Below are positions 37,713-49,870 of a DNA stretch of 64,000 nucleotides, piece after piece. Positions within the stretch are counted from its first letter, which is position 1. Every line of letters begins with the position of its first letter. The stretch comes from Acorus gramineus (Eukaryota; Streptophyta; Magnoliopsida; Acorales; Acoraceae): assembly GCA_030737835.1 (NCBI GenBank), contig CM060856.1, forward strand, positions 14,425,116 to 14,489,115, given 5' to 3'. A program made the translations under genes and the position numbers. The notes beneath the pieces were generated by a model. The model did not search any database. It had not been told where the DNA came from and saw only the letters and a list, made by a program, of their open reading frames with translations.

Positions 37713-38757
37713 GTATATTAAAATTGTATACGTTAAGGGCTGGTTTGACAAAAGTAAATGTTGGAATAAAGGATAATTATGAGGATAAGTTAATCGAAAA
37801 ACAGCTTATTCCTGTTTGGTATAAAAATAATCGAAATAAACTACGAACAATTATCTCAATTTTGAAATGAAGATGGAAATATTTTATTTCACTTAGCTTA
37901 ATGGTTGGGATAACATTTATCTTCACTTTTTATCCCAATTTTGACAAATGTAAATATGAACAAAATTAATAAACTTTTTGTCCCCTAAAAATAAGACAAT
38001 TTATCATCAAAACCTTAACCCCTTACCAAACTAGTCTGAATATATGTTAAAACTTATCCATGTATAGTTAAGATAAGATGAGGTTGTAAATTAATTAATC
38101 ACGTATTATTAAAAACTATCCAATATTCATGTTCCTCAATTCTTTGAAATAAATATTTTATTAATTATTTAAATATTTATTTTCTTAGGTAATATATTAA
38201 TCTTAAATAATATGTGGTTTTAAAAATGTGTAAATGATTTATAAGTATAAAAATGATTCATGCTATAAACCATTTGGAAATATGGATATGCAATAGAAAG
38301 TATTTAAAAAAAAAATTGATTGAATAGATAATATTAACCAATAATCCGGGTAGTGGGGAGATAAAGTGCCACAACGACATTCATAATTTTTTTATGTTTA
38401 GTCCACTTTATGTTGTGGACGTCTATCTCCCTATCTGTGTAGTAACAGTGAGATGTTACTGTATATAGAAATGTATCATTTTTTTTCAACTTTTGTATTA
38501 AAATAATCATAATTATTCATCTATCATGAAAAATATGCCCATCGAAGCTACATAACTTTTTTTTTTTTTTTTTTTTTTAAGGCTCCATTTTGGGAAGAGT
38601 TTTTTTTTTCTTTCTTGAGTGGGGGTGAAGACAAAAACATACGCTGTTGCATGACATTTGCCCCGTTTGAATTGGTGCATTAATTTGTGCACCACAATTT
38701 GTGTTATGTTGTATTTTTATTTATTTTATTATTTTAATTTTTTAATTACATAAAATA

Positions 38758-39010
38758 TGTATAAGATATAAAAAAAAATTAGGCTTTATCATTTTTATCA
38801 ACAAAAACACAAATCACTTGTATGTTTTGATAAAATGTATTGTATATCGTTTTATTTCGAGTTAAAAGAATACATTTTTAACAAGTATAAAAAAAATTAA
38901 TGAGGTATATACATCGTTTAATGAGATATGTTTTACTTGATTTCTAACAAGGTATAGAAGACTATATTTTGAACTGTAAAAAATAATTGAATATAATGTA
39001 ACATCGTCCG
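38758..39010. repeat. TATACCTC-type MITE, copy e
   Basis: Reverse orientation; TTTCGAGTTAAAAGAATAC, ATGAGGTATATACATCG, TTGATTTCTAACAAGGTATA, AACTGTAAAAAATAATTGAA. Its equivalent in the duplicated block is at 50508-50747. Confidence 0.55.
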
Positions 39011-39317
39011 TATGATATTATATGTATATGAGAATTACTGTTAAGAGTATATGTTCAAAACTTATCCGTGTATAGTTAAGATAAGATGAGGTTGTAATAA
39101 ATCATTAATGTATTATAAAAAAAAACTATTGGATATTCAAGTTCTTCATTTTTTGAAAAAAATATTTTATTATTTATTTAAATATATATATTCTTATATA
39201 ATATATTAATCTTAAATAATATGTGGTTTTAAAAAATGTAAAAATGATTTAAGTATAAAAATATTTATGTTATAAACCATTTGGAAATATGCATATGAAA
39301 ATAAATTGGATAGATTA

Positions 39318-39832
39318 ATTAGGGTGGTCCATGTTCAACCGTCTATTATTTTTTAATCTCTAAAATTTTTCAAGTTTTTTTTAACTCTCTAAAACGATAA
39401 AAATTATCTTTAGCTCCCGGATAATTTTCAAAAATATCAAAAATGCCTCGCTCAATTATTTTAATTTACTGTAAACACTTTTTAGTATATTGTTAAGTAT
39501 ATCTAGTATACTATTAATACTCTTCAGTACATTGTTAACATTCGCATAAAATATCCCCGCCCAATTATTTCAATACACTGTAAACATTCTCTATTACATT
39601 ATTAAGTATCTCTAATACACTGTTAACATTCATCAGTGCATTGTTAAGCATCTCTAGTACATTGTGAATATTTACATAATTGGGCAAGGGTGTTTTTGAT
39701 ATTTTTGAACAACACCCGATTGGAGAGACTTAAAGATAATTTTTTAATATCATACGGACCCATACAAACTTAAAAAATTTTAAAGATCTAAAAATGATAT
39801 ATAGGTGATCATATGGATCAGATTAAGTTTTA
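39318..39832. repeat. Element with internal AGTACATTGTTAA array, copy A
   Basis: Imperfect inverted ends (CTCTAAAATTTTTCAAGTTTT; complement of right side ATCTTTAAAATTTTTTAAGT, continuing into AAAATTATCTTTA.GTC). Between them about ten short units of the form (C/A)AGTA(C/T)ATTGTTAAGTATCT or ACACTGTTAACATTC, about 20-40 bp apart. Equivalent at 51058-51573 in copy B. Confidence 0.6.
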
Positions 39833-40274
39833 AAAAAAAATTAAAAAACAATTGATTGAATAGTGAATTTTAACCGATTTATATATTTAGTGGGGAGATC
39901 AAGTGCCACAGCGACATTCATAATTTAGACCACTGTATGTTGTGGACATCTATCGACTTATCTGTGTAGTAACAGTGAGATGTCACTGTACATAGATATG
40001 TGTTGTTTTTTTCTGAACCGATTTATATACGTCAGTGTGATAAATCATAATTATTTATCTCTCGTCATGTGTCGTATGTGGCTGATTTATTATAGATATT
40101 AATAGACTAAGTTGATTTTGCATTTCAAAGTAAAAAATATATATTATTATATATTAATATATATTTTATTTTATATAACAGTATTTAAAAAAAATATTTA
40201 TTTTTATTTTAAAAACATAAAAAATGATGTAGAATGCAAATGTGACTATAACTCGACATATCATTTTTTATACG

Positions 40275-40560
40275 AGTGTCTTTACTCTTAGTTTTTTTTC
40301 TCAGTACAAGACACAGACAGTCCTATAAACCACGTTAAAAATTCAATGACTCATATACTTTATTAGATGTTGTATATATCATATTAAGTATTTTCTTACA
40401 CATACTTAAAATAGGTTCATTCAATTTGAAATAGAGCGATATGCATTTTTTATCAAAACATATACCTCATTAGATAATGTTTAGTATTTAAATAAATAAA
40501 TAAATGTAATGTATGAGTTTTGATTGATGAATGTGACTGAGTTTAACATTTTTCTTTTTA
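40275..40560. repeat. TATACCTC-type MITE, copy f
   Basis: Forward orientation: CAGTCCTATAAACCACG, TTTATTAGATGTTGTATAT, TTTCTTACACATACTTAAA, TTCATTCAATTTGAAATAG, ATATACCTCATTAGATAATG, ending GTGACTGAGTTTAACATTTTTC. Confidence 0.6.
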
Positions 40561-41021
40561 TACATACGCGATGTTTTAATAAGCAACAATATCCTTTATA
40601 CACAATAGATAACTTGGACCAACAAGGGTCAGCATAGGCCTATGAAAATATGCCATTAAGCTACACAACCGTTTTTTTTTTTTTTTCCCAGGCTCCGTTT
40701 GACAGGGAACTTTTGAGCGGTGGCATTGCTGGACGCCGGCGGATTGCGCACGCAAGCGAGTGGTTCGCGTTCGCGTCGATAACCCACGCAAAACATTTTA
40801 CATGAAAGAACTCTCTCCCACATTCATTCTTGCAGCTCCAGCTTCTCCGTTTGTGATAATATTCACTGGGTTGAGAAAGTTTTTTTAAAAAGAGCGATAT
40901 TCAAATGTCATATCTTTGTTCTTTTGTAAATATATATATCATGGACTAGTATTTTTAGGAACTGTAAATTAACTACATCAATGACCATCTTATCATTTTT
41001 TGTATAAGAAGACTATTGTAA

Positions 41022-41255
41022 GAGTGCTGATACACGCAGTCCGTATGCTATGATAACGTAATATATACTGCGTTATCATAGTATATACTGCAGTTCGTTT
41101 TTTTTATTTTTTTACAATGAAAAAATGACACTAACGTATCTCAGCATATATTTTATTTCATATAATAGCATCTACTTTAAAGAGTGGGTGTATAATTTTA
41201 TAAATAAAAAAAAATGAGATAGACTGTAATGGAGCTACATGTATCTTTTTTTTCT
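41022..41255. mobile_element. Small MITE (GAGTGNTRATACACG ends), copy-A-specific
   Basis: Starts AGAGTGCTGATACACGCAGT and ends ACTGTAATGGAGCTACATGT plus CTTTTTTTT. The complement of its right end resembles the left end of the element at 41606-41868 (AAAAAGATGCACGCAGCCCC then ATTACAGTCT), so the two are one family in opposite orientation. It contains CTATGATAACG / CGTTATCATAG, an 11-bp perfect inverted repeat with a 13-base loop. The duplicate block near 52290 lacks it. Confidence 0.55.
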
Positions 41256-41605
41256 ACCGTAGACGATGTTGCAGTAATAGACCGTGACATGAATATTTAT
41301 GTGATGTGGGCTGGAGGCCCATTCTTCCAATCTCACTGTTTCTTTCTTTCTTGGAAAATTTTACTATCGACCACATTTTCAGTTTTACATGCAAAGTTTC
41401 GATTTCTGTTACCTCATCTAAGTGAATTATATGTTTTTATTAAAACTGAATCATTGGATTTATTTATATAAAAAATAAAAAAAATTTGATGAGATATATA
41501 TCATGTTACAATTAAAGAATGTAAATTAATTGTACATGTGATTGCAAATAATGGCACAAAACGACAACCTTTCTTTCTTTTCTAATTCAAACCTAGCTAT
41601 GTGGC

Positions 41606-41868
41606 ACAGGAAAAAGATGCACGCAGCCCCATTACAGTCTTAATTGCAGTCTATTATATTTTTTTTTAAAAAAAAATTATATAGTCATCCTTTAAAATGT
41701 ATACTTTTATATGAAATGAAGTATAAACTGAGATACATTAGTATATTTTTTTTAAGATAAAAAAATAATTAGGTTACATATTATAATAATGCAATATATA
41801 TTACGTTATCTTAACTTAAAAGACTATAAAATAGAATACAAAATAAACTACGTGTATTAACACTCACG
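41606..41868. mobile_element. Small MITE, second copy, inverted
   Basis: Starts GGAAAAAGATGCACGCAGCC and ends CGTGTATTAACACTC, the inverse of the element at 41022-41255. In copy B the flanks meet directly (ATGTGGCACGTACGGTTTGC at about 52625), so B shows the empty site; GTGGCAC / GTGACAC flank the insertion here. Confidence 0.6.
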
Positions 41869-42230
41869 TGACACGTACAGTTTGTTTTTAGAAAGAATGG
41901 GAAAGCCCGCCAGGTTGTGTGCGGGTAGAAGTCTAATGCACCGCGGTACATTGAAGTCTAATGTGCAGTTTCCTGACACTTTGATTTTTAATGTACATTT
42001 CATACCAAAAAAAAAAAATTGGGCATTTCACGTGTGGAAGAAAATAACTGGAATTATATATTTTAATGAGGTGAATGGACCCTTTTATACATTAATGATA
42101 AAAAAATTGCATATTTTGTTACACGAGCATATACATTATCAAGGATACGAGACAGCAAGCAGGAATAACTTATGCTCTATATATACACACATATATATGC
42201 TCTACACATACACAGAGTGAAATAACAATA

Positions 42231-42819
42231 GGGTTATTTAGTTTTCACCCCTTCTGAAATAAGTCAATTATTAAAAAAAACTCTTCCAAAGCACAATATT
42301 ATTATAAACTCCCTTTAAATGTTAACTGGATTTGTAAAAAACTCAAATAAGTTATTTTTTGACGGAATAAATTATTAAATGATGGATTGACAGTAATACC
42401 CTTACTAAAAAATATCCTAACTTGATAAAAAAAACCCTTTCATTAACATAGACCCCTTTCTGTCAGAAAATTTTTGGAAGTGCTAATTTCTTTTTGTTTT
42501 GTTGACTGTTGAGTTTTACAAATCCAGTTAACATTTAAAGGGGATTTATGATGATATTGTGTTTTATAGTGTTATTTTTAATAATTTTCTGTTTTAAAAG
42601 AGGTAGAAACTAAATAACATTTTTTTCTATCAAGTTATGATTTTTTAGTAAGAGAATTATTGTCAACCATCATTTAATAACCTATTCCGTTAAAAAATAA
42701 CTCATTTGAGTTTTTTACAAATTCAGTTAACATTTAAAAGGGGTCTATAATAATATTGTATTTTAGAAGGGGTTTTTAATAATTTGACTGTTTTAGAAGG
42801 TGTGAAAACTAAATAACCC
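42231..42819. mobile_element. Mutator-like MITE with very long inverted ends
   Basis: Both ends read GGGTTATTTAGTTTTCAC when taken inward, and the inverted similarity continues for about 150 bases (AATATTATTATA, TTAAATGTTAACTG, GTAAAAAACTCAAAT). Flanks ATAACAATA and ATAATAATA (8 of 9) suggest a Mutator-type 9-bp target duplication. A third partial copy of the end sits inside at 42520-42620. No transposase. Confidence 0.7.
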
Positions 42820-43134
42820 ATAATAATAATATGTGGTCCATGCGAACCACGTATATATATCACCCTTATCAGGGTATATATGTTAGTAAAGAAAATATAT
42901 CAGTTTATCAAAGCATATACCTCTAGGCTATATGTTTTCTTTATTGACGCATATACTTATATAAGAGATGTGTTTACACAGTTTGCACGAACCCCACGGA
43001 CGGTATCTCACACACACACACATGTATATATATTGCTATGTCGATTAATAAAAAAAATATGTTGATTTATAAATGAGACGACAAACAATGTTAAATATAT
43101 CAATTTCTTTTGGAAAATGTTAGGATAGTCCCAC

Positions 43135-43335
43135 GACTGTCCCTATGTATTTTAATTTTTATAAAATAATAAAATTATTTAATGAAATATATACTTTAAT
43201 GAAATATATATATCGTTTCATTTCAAATTTAATGTATTCATTTTTTACAAATGTTAAAAAAATATCTCGTTGAATGACTAACGAGATACATAAGACTACA
43301 TTTGATATTATAAATAAGCGTAACAGCACATTTTT
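43135..43335. repeat. TATACCTC-type MITE remnant, copy g
   Basis: AATGAAATATATATATCG, TTTCATTTCAAATTTAATG, CTCGTTGAATGACTAACGAG and ACTACATTTGATATTATAAA; the right part is shared with 55157-55215 in copy B. Confidence 0.45.
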
Positions 43336-43433
43336 ATTTTTTTTTACACAAACACCTATGTTACTAGAAAAAGAAAATGCTTCCGGGGAAAATAAATAAA
43401 AATAAAAAACCCTAAACAACAGTAACCCACTGC

Positions 43434-44178
43434 TAGGCCTGTCAACGGGTCGGGTCCAGACCCGGACCCGACCCGACCCGGACTCGATTACACGTGTAAT
43501 ATACCCGATCCGACTTGGACCCGACCCGAGTTGGACCCGACCCGGCGGACCCGAACAAACAAACGGGTCGGGTCCGGGTCCACCCCGCCCCGACCCGTTG
43601 GACCCGTTGGACCCGACTGTTTTTTTTAATATATGTTCATATATTATAAGACCATTAGTATTAGTTGATACATAATTTTATTTCTTACTTAACTTATTTT
43701 TATATCTACAAGTTCATAAATCATAATCATAACAAGCCTATAAATCGGTTTGTTTTGGACAATTAATTTATTAGCATTTGAATTTGTATGATTAATTAGT
43801 TTGTTGCATGATTTATGTTTATTATTTAGGTTAATATGTTAGTGTTTATTGTTTTGAATGTTGTTTAGGTTAGTTATGTTCATTATTTAGGTTAATATGT
43901 TACTGTTTTGGATGTTATTTAATAATTCATTTACTTCTTTTGAATTGTATAAAATTATATTCAAACATAGTCTCATTAACAATAATGTTTTATTATAAAA
44001 AATTTCAAATAGAATGATAAGACAAACAAATACATGAGCTCTTCTCTTTTTTTTTTTTTTTTTTTTTACCCAACCATCCGGGTCCGGGTCCACATTTCTC
44101 CGGACCCGCCGGGTCCTGTCACGGGTCGGGTCCGGGTCCACCCCGACCCGACCCGGACCCGACCCGTTGACAGGCCTA
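43434..44178. mobile_element. hAT MITE (TAGGCCTGTCAACGGG), with empty site in copy B
   Basis: Ends TAGGCCTGTCAACGGGTCGG and complement TAGGCCTGTCAACGGGTCGG (identical over 20 bases). Perfect 8-bp direct repeat CCCACTGC at 43426-43433 and 44179-44186. Subterminal zones are arrays of GACCCG / CGGGTC. AT-rich centre without transposase. The paralogous site at 55334-55341 carries one CCCACTGC and no element. Confidence 0.93.
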
Positions 44179-44264
44179 CCCACTGCCATTATTTCCACTT
44201 GCCCACGCCCAAGAGACCCATAGTTACAGACATTCAAAAGCCTTCTAAATAATAATATTAAAAG

Positions 44265-45779
44265 GGGAAATATTCATATAACCCCCTTTAAACTTCTTGA
44301 AATCCATATAACCCCTTGACGTTTCTTAAAATTCATATAACCCCCTAAAAACATCTAGTAAATCCAAATAACCCTCTAAAAAAAATTTACGTTTACAGAA
44401 ATCCATATAACCCCCTGACCTTTCTTAAAATCCATATAACCCCCTGAACACACCTAGTAAATCCAAATAACTCCCTAAAAAAAAATTTATGTTTACCGAT
44501 GATGAATATTTTGTAAATATTATATTTAATTAATTCTGGTAGAAAATATAGTATACCAAAAAAACCTATAATGTGTAAAAAATATGAAAAATCTTCTATA
44601 AATGACGATTTTGCTCTTCTGAATAGAGTTTTATAATATATCCAGAGAGTGTAAAATCGTCATTTTCATATGATTTTTCGTATTTTTAACCTATTGTAAT
44701 GGTTTTTTAGTATATTGTATTTTCAGCCAAGGTTAACTAAAGGAAATATGCACAAAATATTCATCATCTATTAAAAAAATTTATTCACGGGGTTATTTGG
44801 ATTTATTGGATGTTTTTATAGAGTTATATGGACTTTAAGAAAAGTCAAGCGGTTATATGGATTTCAATTAGATTGAAGGTAGGTCTGTCAACGGGTCGGA
44901 TCCGGATCGGGTCAGGGTGAACCCGGACCCGACCCGCGGCAAGACTCAGCAGGTCCGGGTCCAACCCGGACCCATCGGGGGAAATGTGGACCCGAACCCG
45001 TCAGACCTGGGTCCGACCTGACCCGATGGTTGGTAAAAAAAAAAAAAAAAAACAAGAAGAGCTCATCTATTTGTTTGTCTTATCATTCTATTTGAAATTT
45101 TTTATAATAAAAAATTATTATTAATGAGACTATGTTTGAATATAATTTTATACAATTCAAAAGAAGTAAATGAATTATTAAACAACATTCAAAACAATAA
45201 TCACTAACATAAAAAACATATTAACCTAAATAATAAACATAACTAATTATACAAATATTCAAAACAATATTAACCTAAATAACATTTAAAACAATAAACA
45301 CTAAATATTAACCTAAATAATAAACATAAATCATGCAACAAACTAATTAATTATACAAATTCAAAAGCTAATAAGTTAATTGTCCAAAACAAACAGACAA
45401 CAATACATTACTAAGTTTATTACGTATTAAACAATCAAGTTTTTGCAAGTTGCAATATCAACACAACGAAAAAAATGTTATGATTATGATTATGAACTTG
45501 TGGATACAAAAATAAGTTAAGTAAGAAATAAAATTATGTATCAACTAATACTAATAGTCTTATAATATATGAGCATATTTTAATAAAACAATCGGGTCTC
45601 GGGTCCAATGGGTCGGGGTGGACCCGGATCCGACCCGTTTGTTTATTCGGGTCCGTCGGATCGAGTTTAACTCGAGTCGGATCCAATTCAGATCAGATAT
45701 ATTACATGTGTAATCGGATCCGAGTTTAGACCCGACTCGTTGACAGGCTTAATTGAAGAGGGTTGTATGGATTTTTTCC
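44265..45779. mobile_element. Mutator-like MITE split by a hAT element
   Basis: Outer ends GGGAAATATTCATATAACCC and complement of right end GGAAAAAATCCATACAACCC. Flanks TATTAAAAG (44256-44264) and TATTAAAAA (45780-45788), 8 of 9. Near the left end TCCATATAACCCC is repeated four times, near the right end its complement occurs as GGTTATATGGAT. The hAT at 44880-45751 sits about 20 bases from the right end. Related copies at 55730-56285 and 62066-62550. Confidence 0.7.
44880..45751. mobile_element. hAT MITE, same family as 43434-44178, opposite orientation
   Basis: Ends TAGGTCTGTCAACGGGTCGG and complement TAAGCCTGTCAACGAGTCGG. Flanks ATTGAAGG (44872-44879) and ATTGAAGA (45752-45759). The interior matches the complement of the first element (GAGCTCAT, TTGTCTTATCATTCTATTTG, GAGACTATGTTTGAATATA). 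Confidence 0.85.
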
Positions 45780-45788
45780 TATTAAAAA

Positions 45789-46500
45789 ACTGACGATTCA
45801 ACTGCAATCCAAAAACCTGTAGTTCTTCTAAAAAAGCATATTTTTTAATTAAAAGTTGAGAGACAACCTTTTTTGCATTAATTTGAAAACAAGTTATCAT
45901 TTTTTTATCCTGAAAAATTCAAAAGCCATTACAAATGTGTTTTTAAACAGGGCTTAAGGCATCGGTTGAAATTAATTTTTAAAAACCGCTTATACTCTAA
46001 GTTGATTATAATAATTAATTCTTGAAAAGTTATTTTCAACCAGTTTTAATTTTCTATTTTAATGTTAAATTGCAATCTACTTGGAGAATCCTTTGTGGCC
46101 ATCTCCATCTTTTTTATGTTTGGTGGGACTTTGTTGAGTCTGGGTTCAGAGGGTGCGATATTATATTTATCTTTCATTGTTTTTGTTGTAAATACAAGCA
46201 TGGATTAGTGGATGATCACACTTTAATTACCATATCTTTTGTGTCTCATAAATGAATACATGAATTAGTGTGTCAAATTAATATTGTAAACTCACATGTA
46301 TCAATGTATCTCATTTATGTTTGTGTGACTTATGCACCATGCATATCCAGAAACATTAATGGAAGACTGAAAATTGTGACGGAAAAGAGAATAAATATTT
46401 TGAGGATCCCATAATCACCTTATTTTAATTACAAATCATATGCTCCTCAAAATAACTAACTTCACCGCCATGGATTTAGAACTCATGATTTCCCCTCCTG
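45789..46500. other. Spacer between duplicated blocks, no gene seen
   Basis: AT-rich, no supported frame. It belongs to neither block A nor block B as far as I can see. Confidence 0.4.
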
Positions 46501-46512
46501 ATAAACTATTTG

Positions 46513-47102
46513 AGCATCTCCAATCACATTCTATATCTTCAAATTTGAAGGGTGGTGTACTCCAACCACATTCCATATTAATCTTCAAATTTAGAGATTT
46601 GAATTTGACCTTTTAAATTTAGAGACCACCTCCAAATCATCTTTTTCACCTTTTACTTTATACATTAATTAATTCAACATAATGTATATTTAGATCCGCT
46701 AATCCATTTTTAACAAAATACTATAGTTGAAAAAATCTCATCAAGACCTTCAAAATAAGACTAATATTAAATTATTTTAAAATTGATTTTAAATAAATCC
46801 TCATTCATTTGATTATTCAAGAATTATTTTATTTATTTAATTAAAAAATTATTAATTTAAAAATAACTCTAAAACCATTTAATATTAGACTCGTTTTAAA
46901 GGTCTTAATAAGATCTTTTCAATGGTATAATTTTTATATAAATAAATTGATAATAATAATATTTATTAATGAGTTTTCATATAACATTATATTTTTATAA
47001 GAAAAAATGGAAATGATATTTGGAATACAACACCCTCCAAACATAAATTTTCTTCAAACATGAAAGATCAACCCTGCATATTTGGAGGCTTAGATTGAAG
47101 AT
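46513..47102. mobile_element. MITE with GAGCATCT-type ends (weak)
   Basis: Left end GAGCATCTCCAATCACATT, complement of right end TAGCATCTTCAATCTAAG. Interior repeats CTCCAACCACATTCCATAT-like and TCTTCAAATTT blocks. The target duplication is unclear; ends resemble those at 17066-17462. Confidence 0.5.
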
Positions 47103-47940
47103 GCTATTATCATAGTAATCCAAAGAAGGAGAGAAGAAAATACTTTTTTTCTTTCGTTGACTTTTGAGGCATGTTACTTTGCGTGCTCCATAAATTGACA
47201 ATGTTGTCATCGACAAATAAAACTAAATCAGTAGCCCTCACAATTTTTTTTTTTAAAGTAAACATTCACCTATTAAGATGTATACTATTATAAATAGTGA
47301 TAGTATACACTAAAATTAATATATATATATATATATATTAAAAAAAAATTCTTTATATTTTCATTTACTGTGATGAACGTTGTGTGTAGTAGGAGATCGT
47401 TTTTAGATTACAGACTGACTGCAGAATGAATCGAATGTGTCAATGTTTTCACCTATTAAAAACTCTTACGGCACATCTTGGATGGGGGAATAAAGGGTAG
47501 AATAAGGGGATAAAAGAGAGTAGAGATAAAAAAGTTGTTTATGTGAGTGATATAAATGGTATAATGAAAAATTATGTAAAAATAAGCTGATATTGTATTC
47601 AAAGTCCTCTATGGAATTGTGTTATTCTTCTACTGGTATAAGAAAATCCATATATTCAATCACATATCATCACATTAAATCATCTATCTCACATCAAATC
47701 ACAAGTCATTACCTCTTATACATCAATGAAACTCACATGTCAAATCAATTCTTTACATCTTATTCACATTTTATTCTTTATCAAACAAACACTTCAACAT
47801 CTATTATTACGTTTTTCAACAAAAATAACTAAAAATACAACTAAACATAAAATCACTTATTCTATTTATAAAATCAACAAATTCTAAGAATATGTATAAA
47901 CTCAAAAATAGATCTGTCTCTATTCAAACACTATTTAAAA
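47103..47940. other. Spacer, no gene seen
   Basis: AT-rich, with an (AT)n run at 47320-47339. No supported frame or element. Confidence 0.4.
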
Positions 47941-48896
47941 TTGTCACGGACACCAGCCACAGAGAAAGACACCCCAAGATAAAGAATTGTGTTTTCAAAA
48001 ACCCTCAGCCACTAATAAAAATAGATTGTTAACATCAAAAACTCATCCTCACTAGTGACGCGAGAGAAGGGTTCAGAGGCGCCGCAAAATCCGCCCTACC
48101 ACGAAATCCCAACACTGCCTCAAAAGTCCAAACGAGCAATGGTCAAGTGTTGAAGGACACAGCCCTTAATAAGATCTTTTAGTTTCAAAATTCAGACTTA
48201 TAAAGAATATACATTTTATTTTTTAAAAAAATATATATATATCTTATTATATGATATATAATTTAAAAAAAATAAAAATAGGTGTGATCTATATTTTAAA
48301 TTGTAAAAAGAACTGTTTATGACATTTCCCAATGCTTTTGGTAAATATCAGTCTTCTCAAGGCAAGATTCCATGTGAAAATTTCTTCACACGTTTTAATT
48401 TTTCAAGTACATATATATTTTACAGATGAAGTACATTTTTTTTTATAAAAAAAATGAATTAATAATAATATGAATTAAATACATATATTTTTGCATTTTT
48501 CGTAATAGAAATATATATACACTAAAATAGTAGAATAAATATTAAGATTTTATTCACTGTATTGTTGATGGAAACGACTACAAATGGGGGCATAAAACAT
48601 ATTGGCCATGTTTGTTTCGATCGAATAATTAATGAAAATCTATTTTATTTTATTTTTTAATAAGAATAATCAAACCACAGTATAATAAGCACACGCACAT
48701 AGCGAATCGATATGACTAAACATAAAAACTTTTTTTTTTTCATTTTTTTTAAATTTATCACGAACCATTTTACATATACAGGCCTCAAGAATCACAGTTC
48801 ATAACCATTACAAAAGAGACGAGCGACGAATCAAACCAAAAACAAAAATACCCAGGCCACACAGACCACACAAGCTAGACTCAAAAAGTGTGAAAA

Positions 48897-49563
48897 CTAC
48901 ATGACAGAGCAAGAGTTGGGATTTTCATCACTGAAAGCGTTCGTCATTCTCTCCTCCGTCGAGCCCGCCCTCGCCAGCGCCGTCGTCCGCTGCGGCAAGA
49001 AATCCACGTTCCGCACGTACCCAGGCGGCGCTTTCTTGTCGTACACACCCGCCACGTACGGGTGCGACACGGTGTCGTATGGCACGTATGGCCACAGCTC
49101 CGCCGGCTTCCCCGTCCTCCACCTCACCCTCCTCAACACCTTCTCCGGGTGCACGTACCCTATCACTGTCAGCTTGTTCTGCTTCGGATCCACATCTACC
49201 TGTGTCACTCCTACACACAAACAAAAAACCAATTAAAGTTAGCTTCACAACATCTCTAATGGAGGTATTCAAAAGCAGAGGGAAGAGATGGTATGGATGG
49301 GCAGTACCTTCCATGCTTTCTACGGCTCTCTTTACCTTCCTCTCGCAGCCTTCACAGTCAATTCTGACCTTTATTTCCACAGTCTGTGTAGTTCACAATC
49401 AGTACTGTTAGCTTTACTGGTTTATGTTGATGATGGAAGAAGAAAAACCAGCAGAGTGAAGAAGTGAGACAGATAGGATAATTACCTCTAATTCCTTGGG
49501 TCTGAACTTCCTTCGTCCTCCTGTTGTGGTCCAAAAGTCTGAAATGTGATCAAAAACACCCAT
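48897..49563 (-). CDS. Heavy-metal-associated isoprenylated plant protein (HIPP), copy B
   Basis: Exons 49486-49563, 49308-49383, 48897-49210; 468 nt, 155 residues. Exon 2 and exon 3 are exactly as long as in copy A. The HMA domain keeps CEGC at 36-39, followed by GYVHPEKVLRRVRWRTGK and ELWPYVPYD; the last four residues are CSVM (CaaX box). Exon 1 differs most: MGVFDHISDFWTTTGG versus MGVLDHISDLCSSSFSG in copy A, one codon shorter, losing the Cys and Ser run. Exon 3 changes are mostly conservative (VEVDQK to VDVDPK, KKAEL to KPAEL). The frame is open and the borders intact, so this copy looks functional. Intron 2 is only 97 bp. Confidence 0.94.
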
Positions 49564-49657
49564 TTTGTGATTTGATTGCCTTGATCACACTTTTCTTATC
49601 TAGTATTTGTATCTATATATAATATGTACTACTACAAAGCATGGTCATGTGGAGTCG

Positions 49658-49870
49658 TGGCATGTTAATGTACAGTAGTTGTGTTTGATTGAAGCGGCTG
49701 TTCAGTGGACGGTCCGAGAAGGTTGTGGGGGTTGTCGTGACTCGTGAGGGGGTCCCGAGAGGTTGCCGACTAATAAGGGCCGTATCGTGTTTGGACACGT
49801 TGGGGTCATTGGATATTATCTTTGGAGACCGACCTTGTTTCCGAGGCGTATGCTGTCATCAATCGACGCG
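49658..49870. promoter_or_regulatory. HIPP copy B 5' conserved block
   Basis: Same ordered motifs as 37026-37270 but with two internal gaps (a stretch after GGGGTCATTGGATT is missing) and an extra GTGACTCGTGAGGGGGTCCC stretch. The CGACTAATAAGGGCCGTATC core and TGTTTGGACACGTTGGGGTC are unchanged. Confidence 0.45.

Larger units (their letters stand above)
35150..44230. repeat. Segmental duplication, copy A
   Basis: Block in the order HIPP gene, 5' block, two internal 1.3-1.5 kb subrepeats (about 37360-38620 and 38621-40080), the GTGACATGAATATTTATGTG segment (41275-41470), the AAAGCCCGCCAGGTTGTGTG segment (41900-42170), the TTACTAGAAAAAGAAAATGC segment (43355-43433) and CCATTATTTCCACTTGCCC (44184-44210). 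The same markers occur in the same order and orientation in 47945-55370. Copy A alone has insertions at 41022-41255, 41606-41868, 42231-42819 and 43434-44178. Confidence 0.8.

Noticed and set aside
43887-44252. Frames on both strands rich in Asp-Pro-Thr-Arg repeats
   Set aside because: They are translations of the GACCCG subterminal array of the hAT element.
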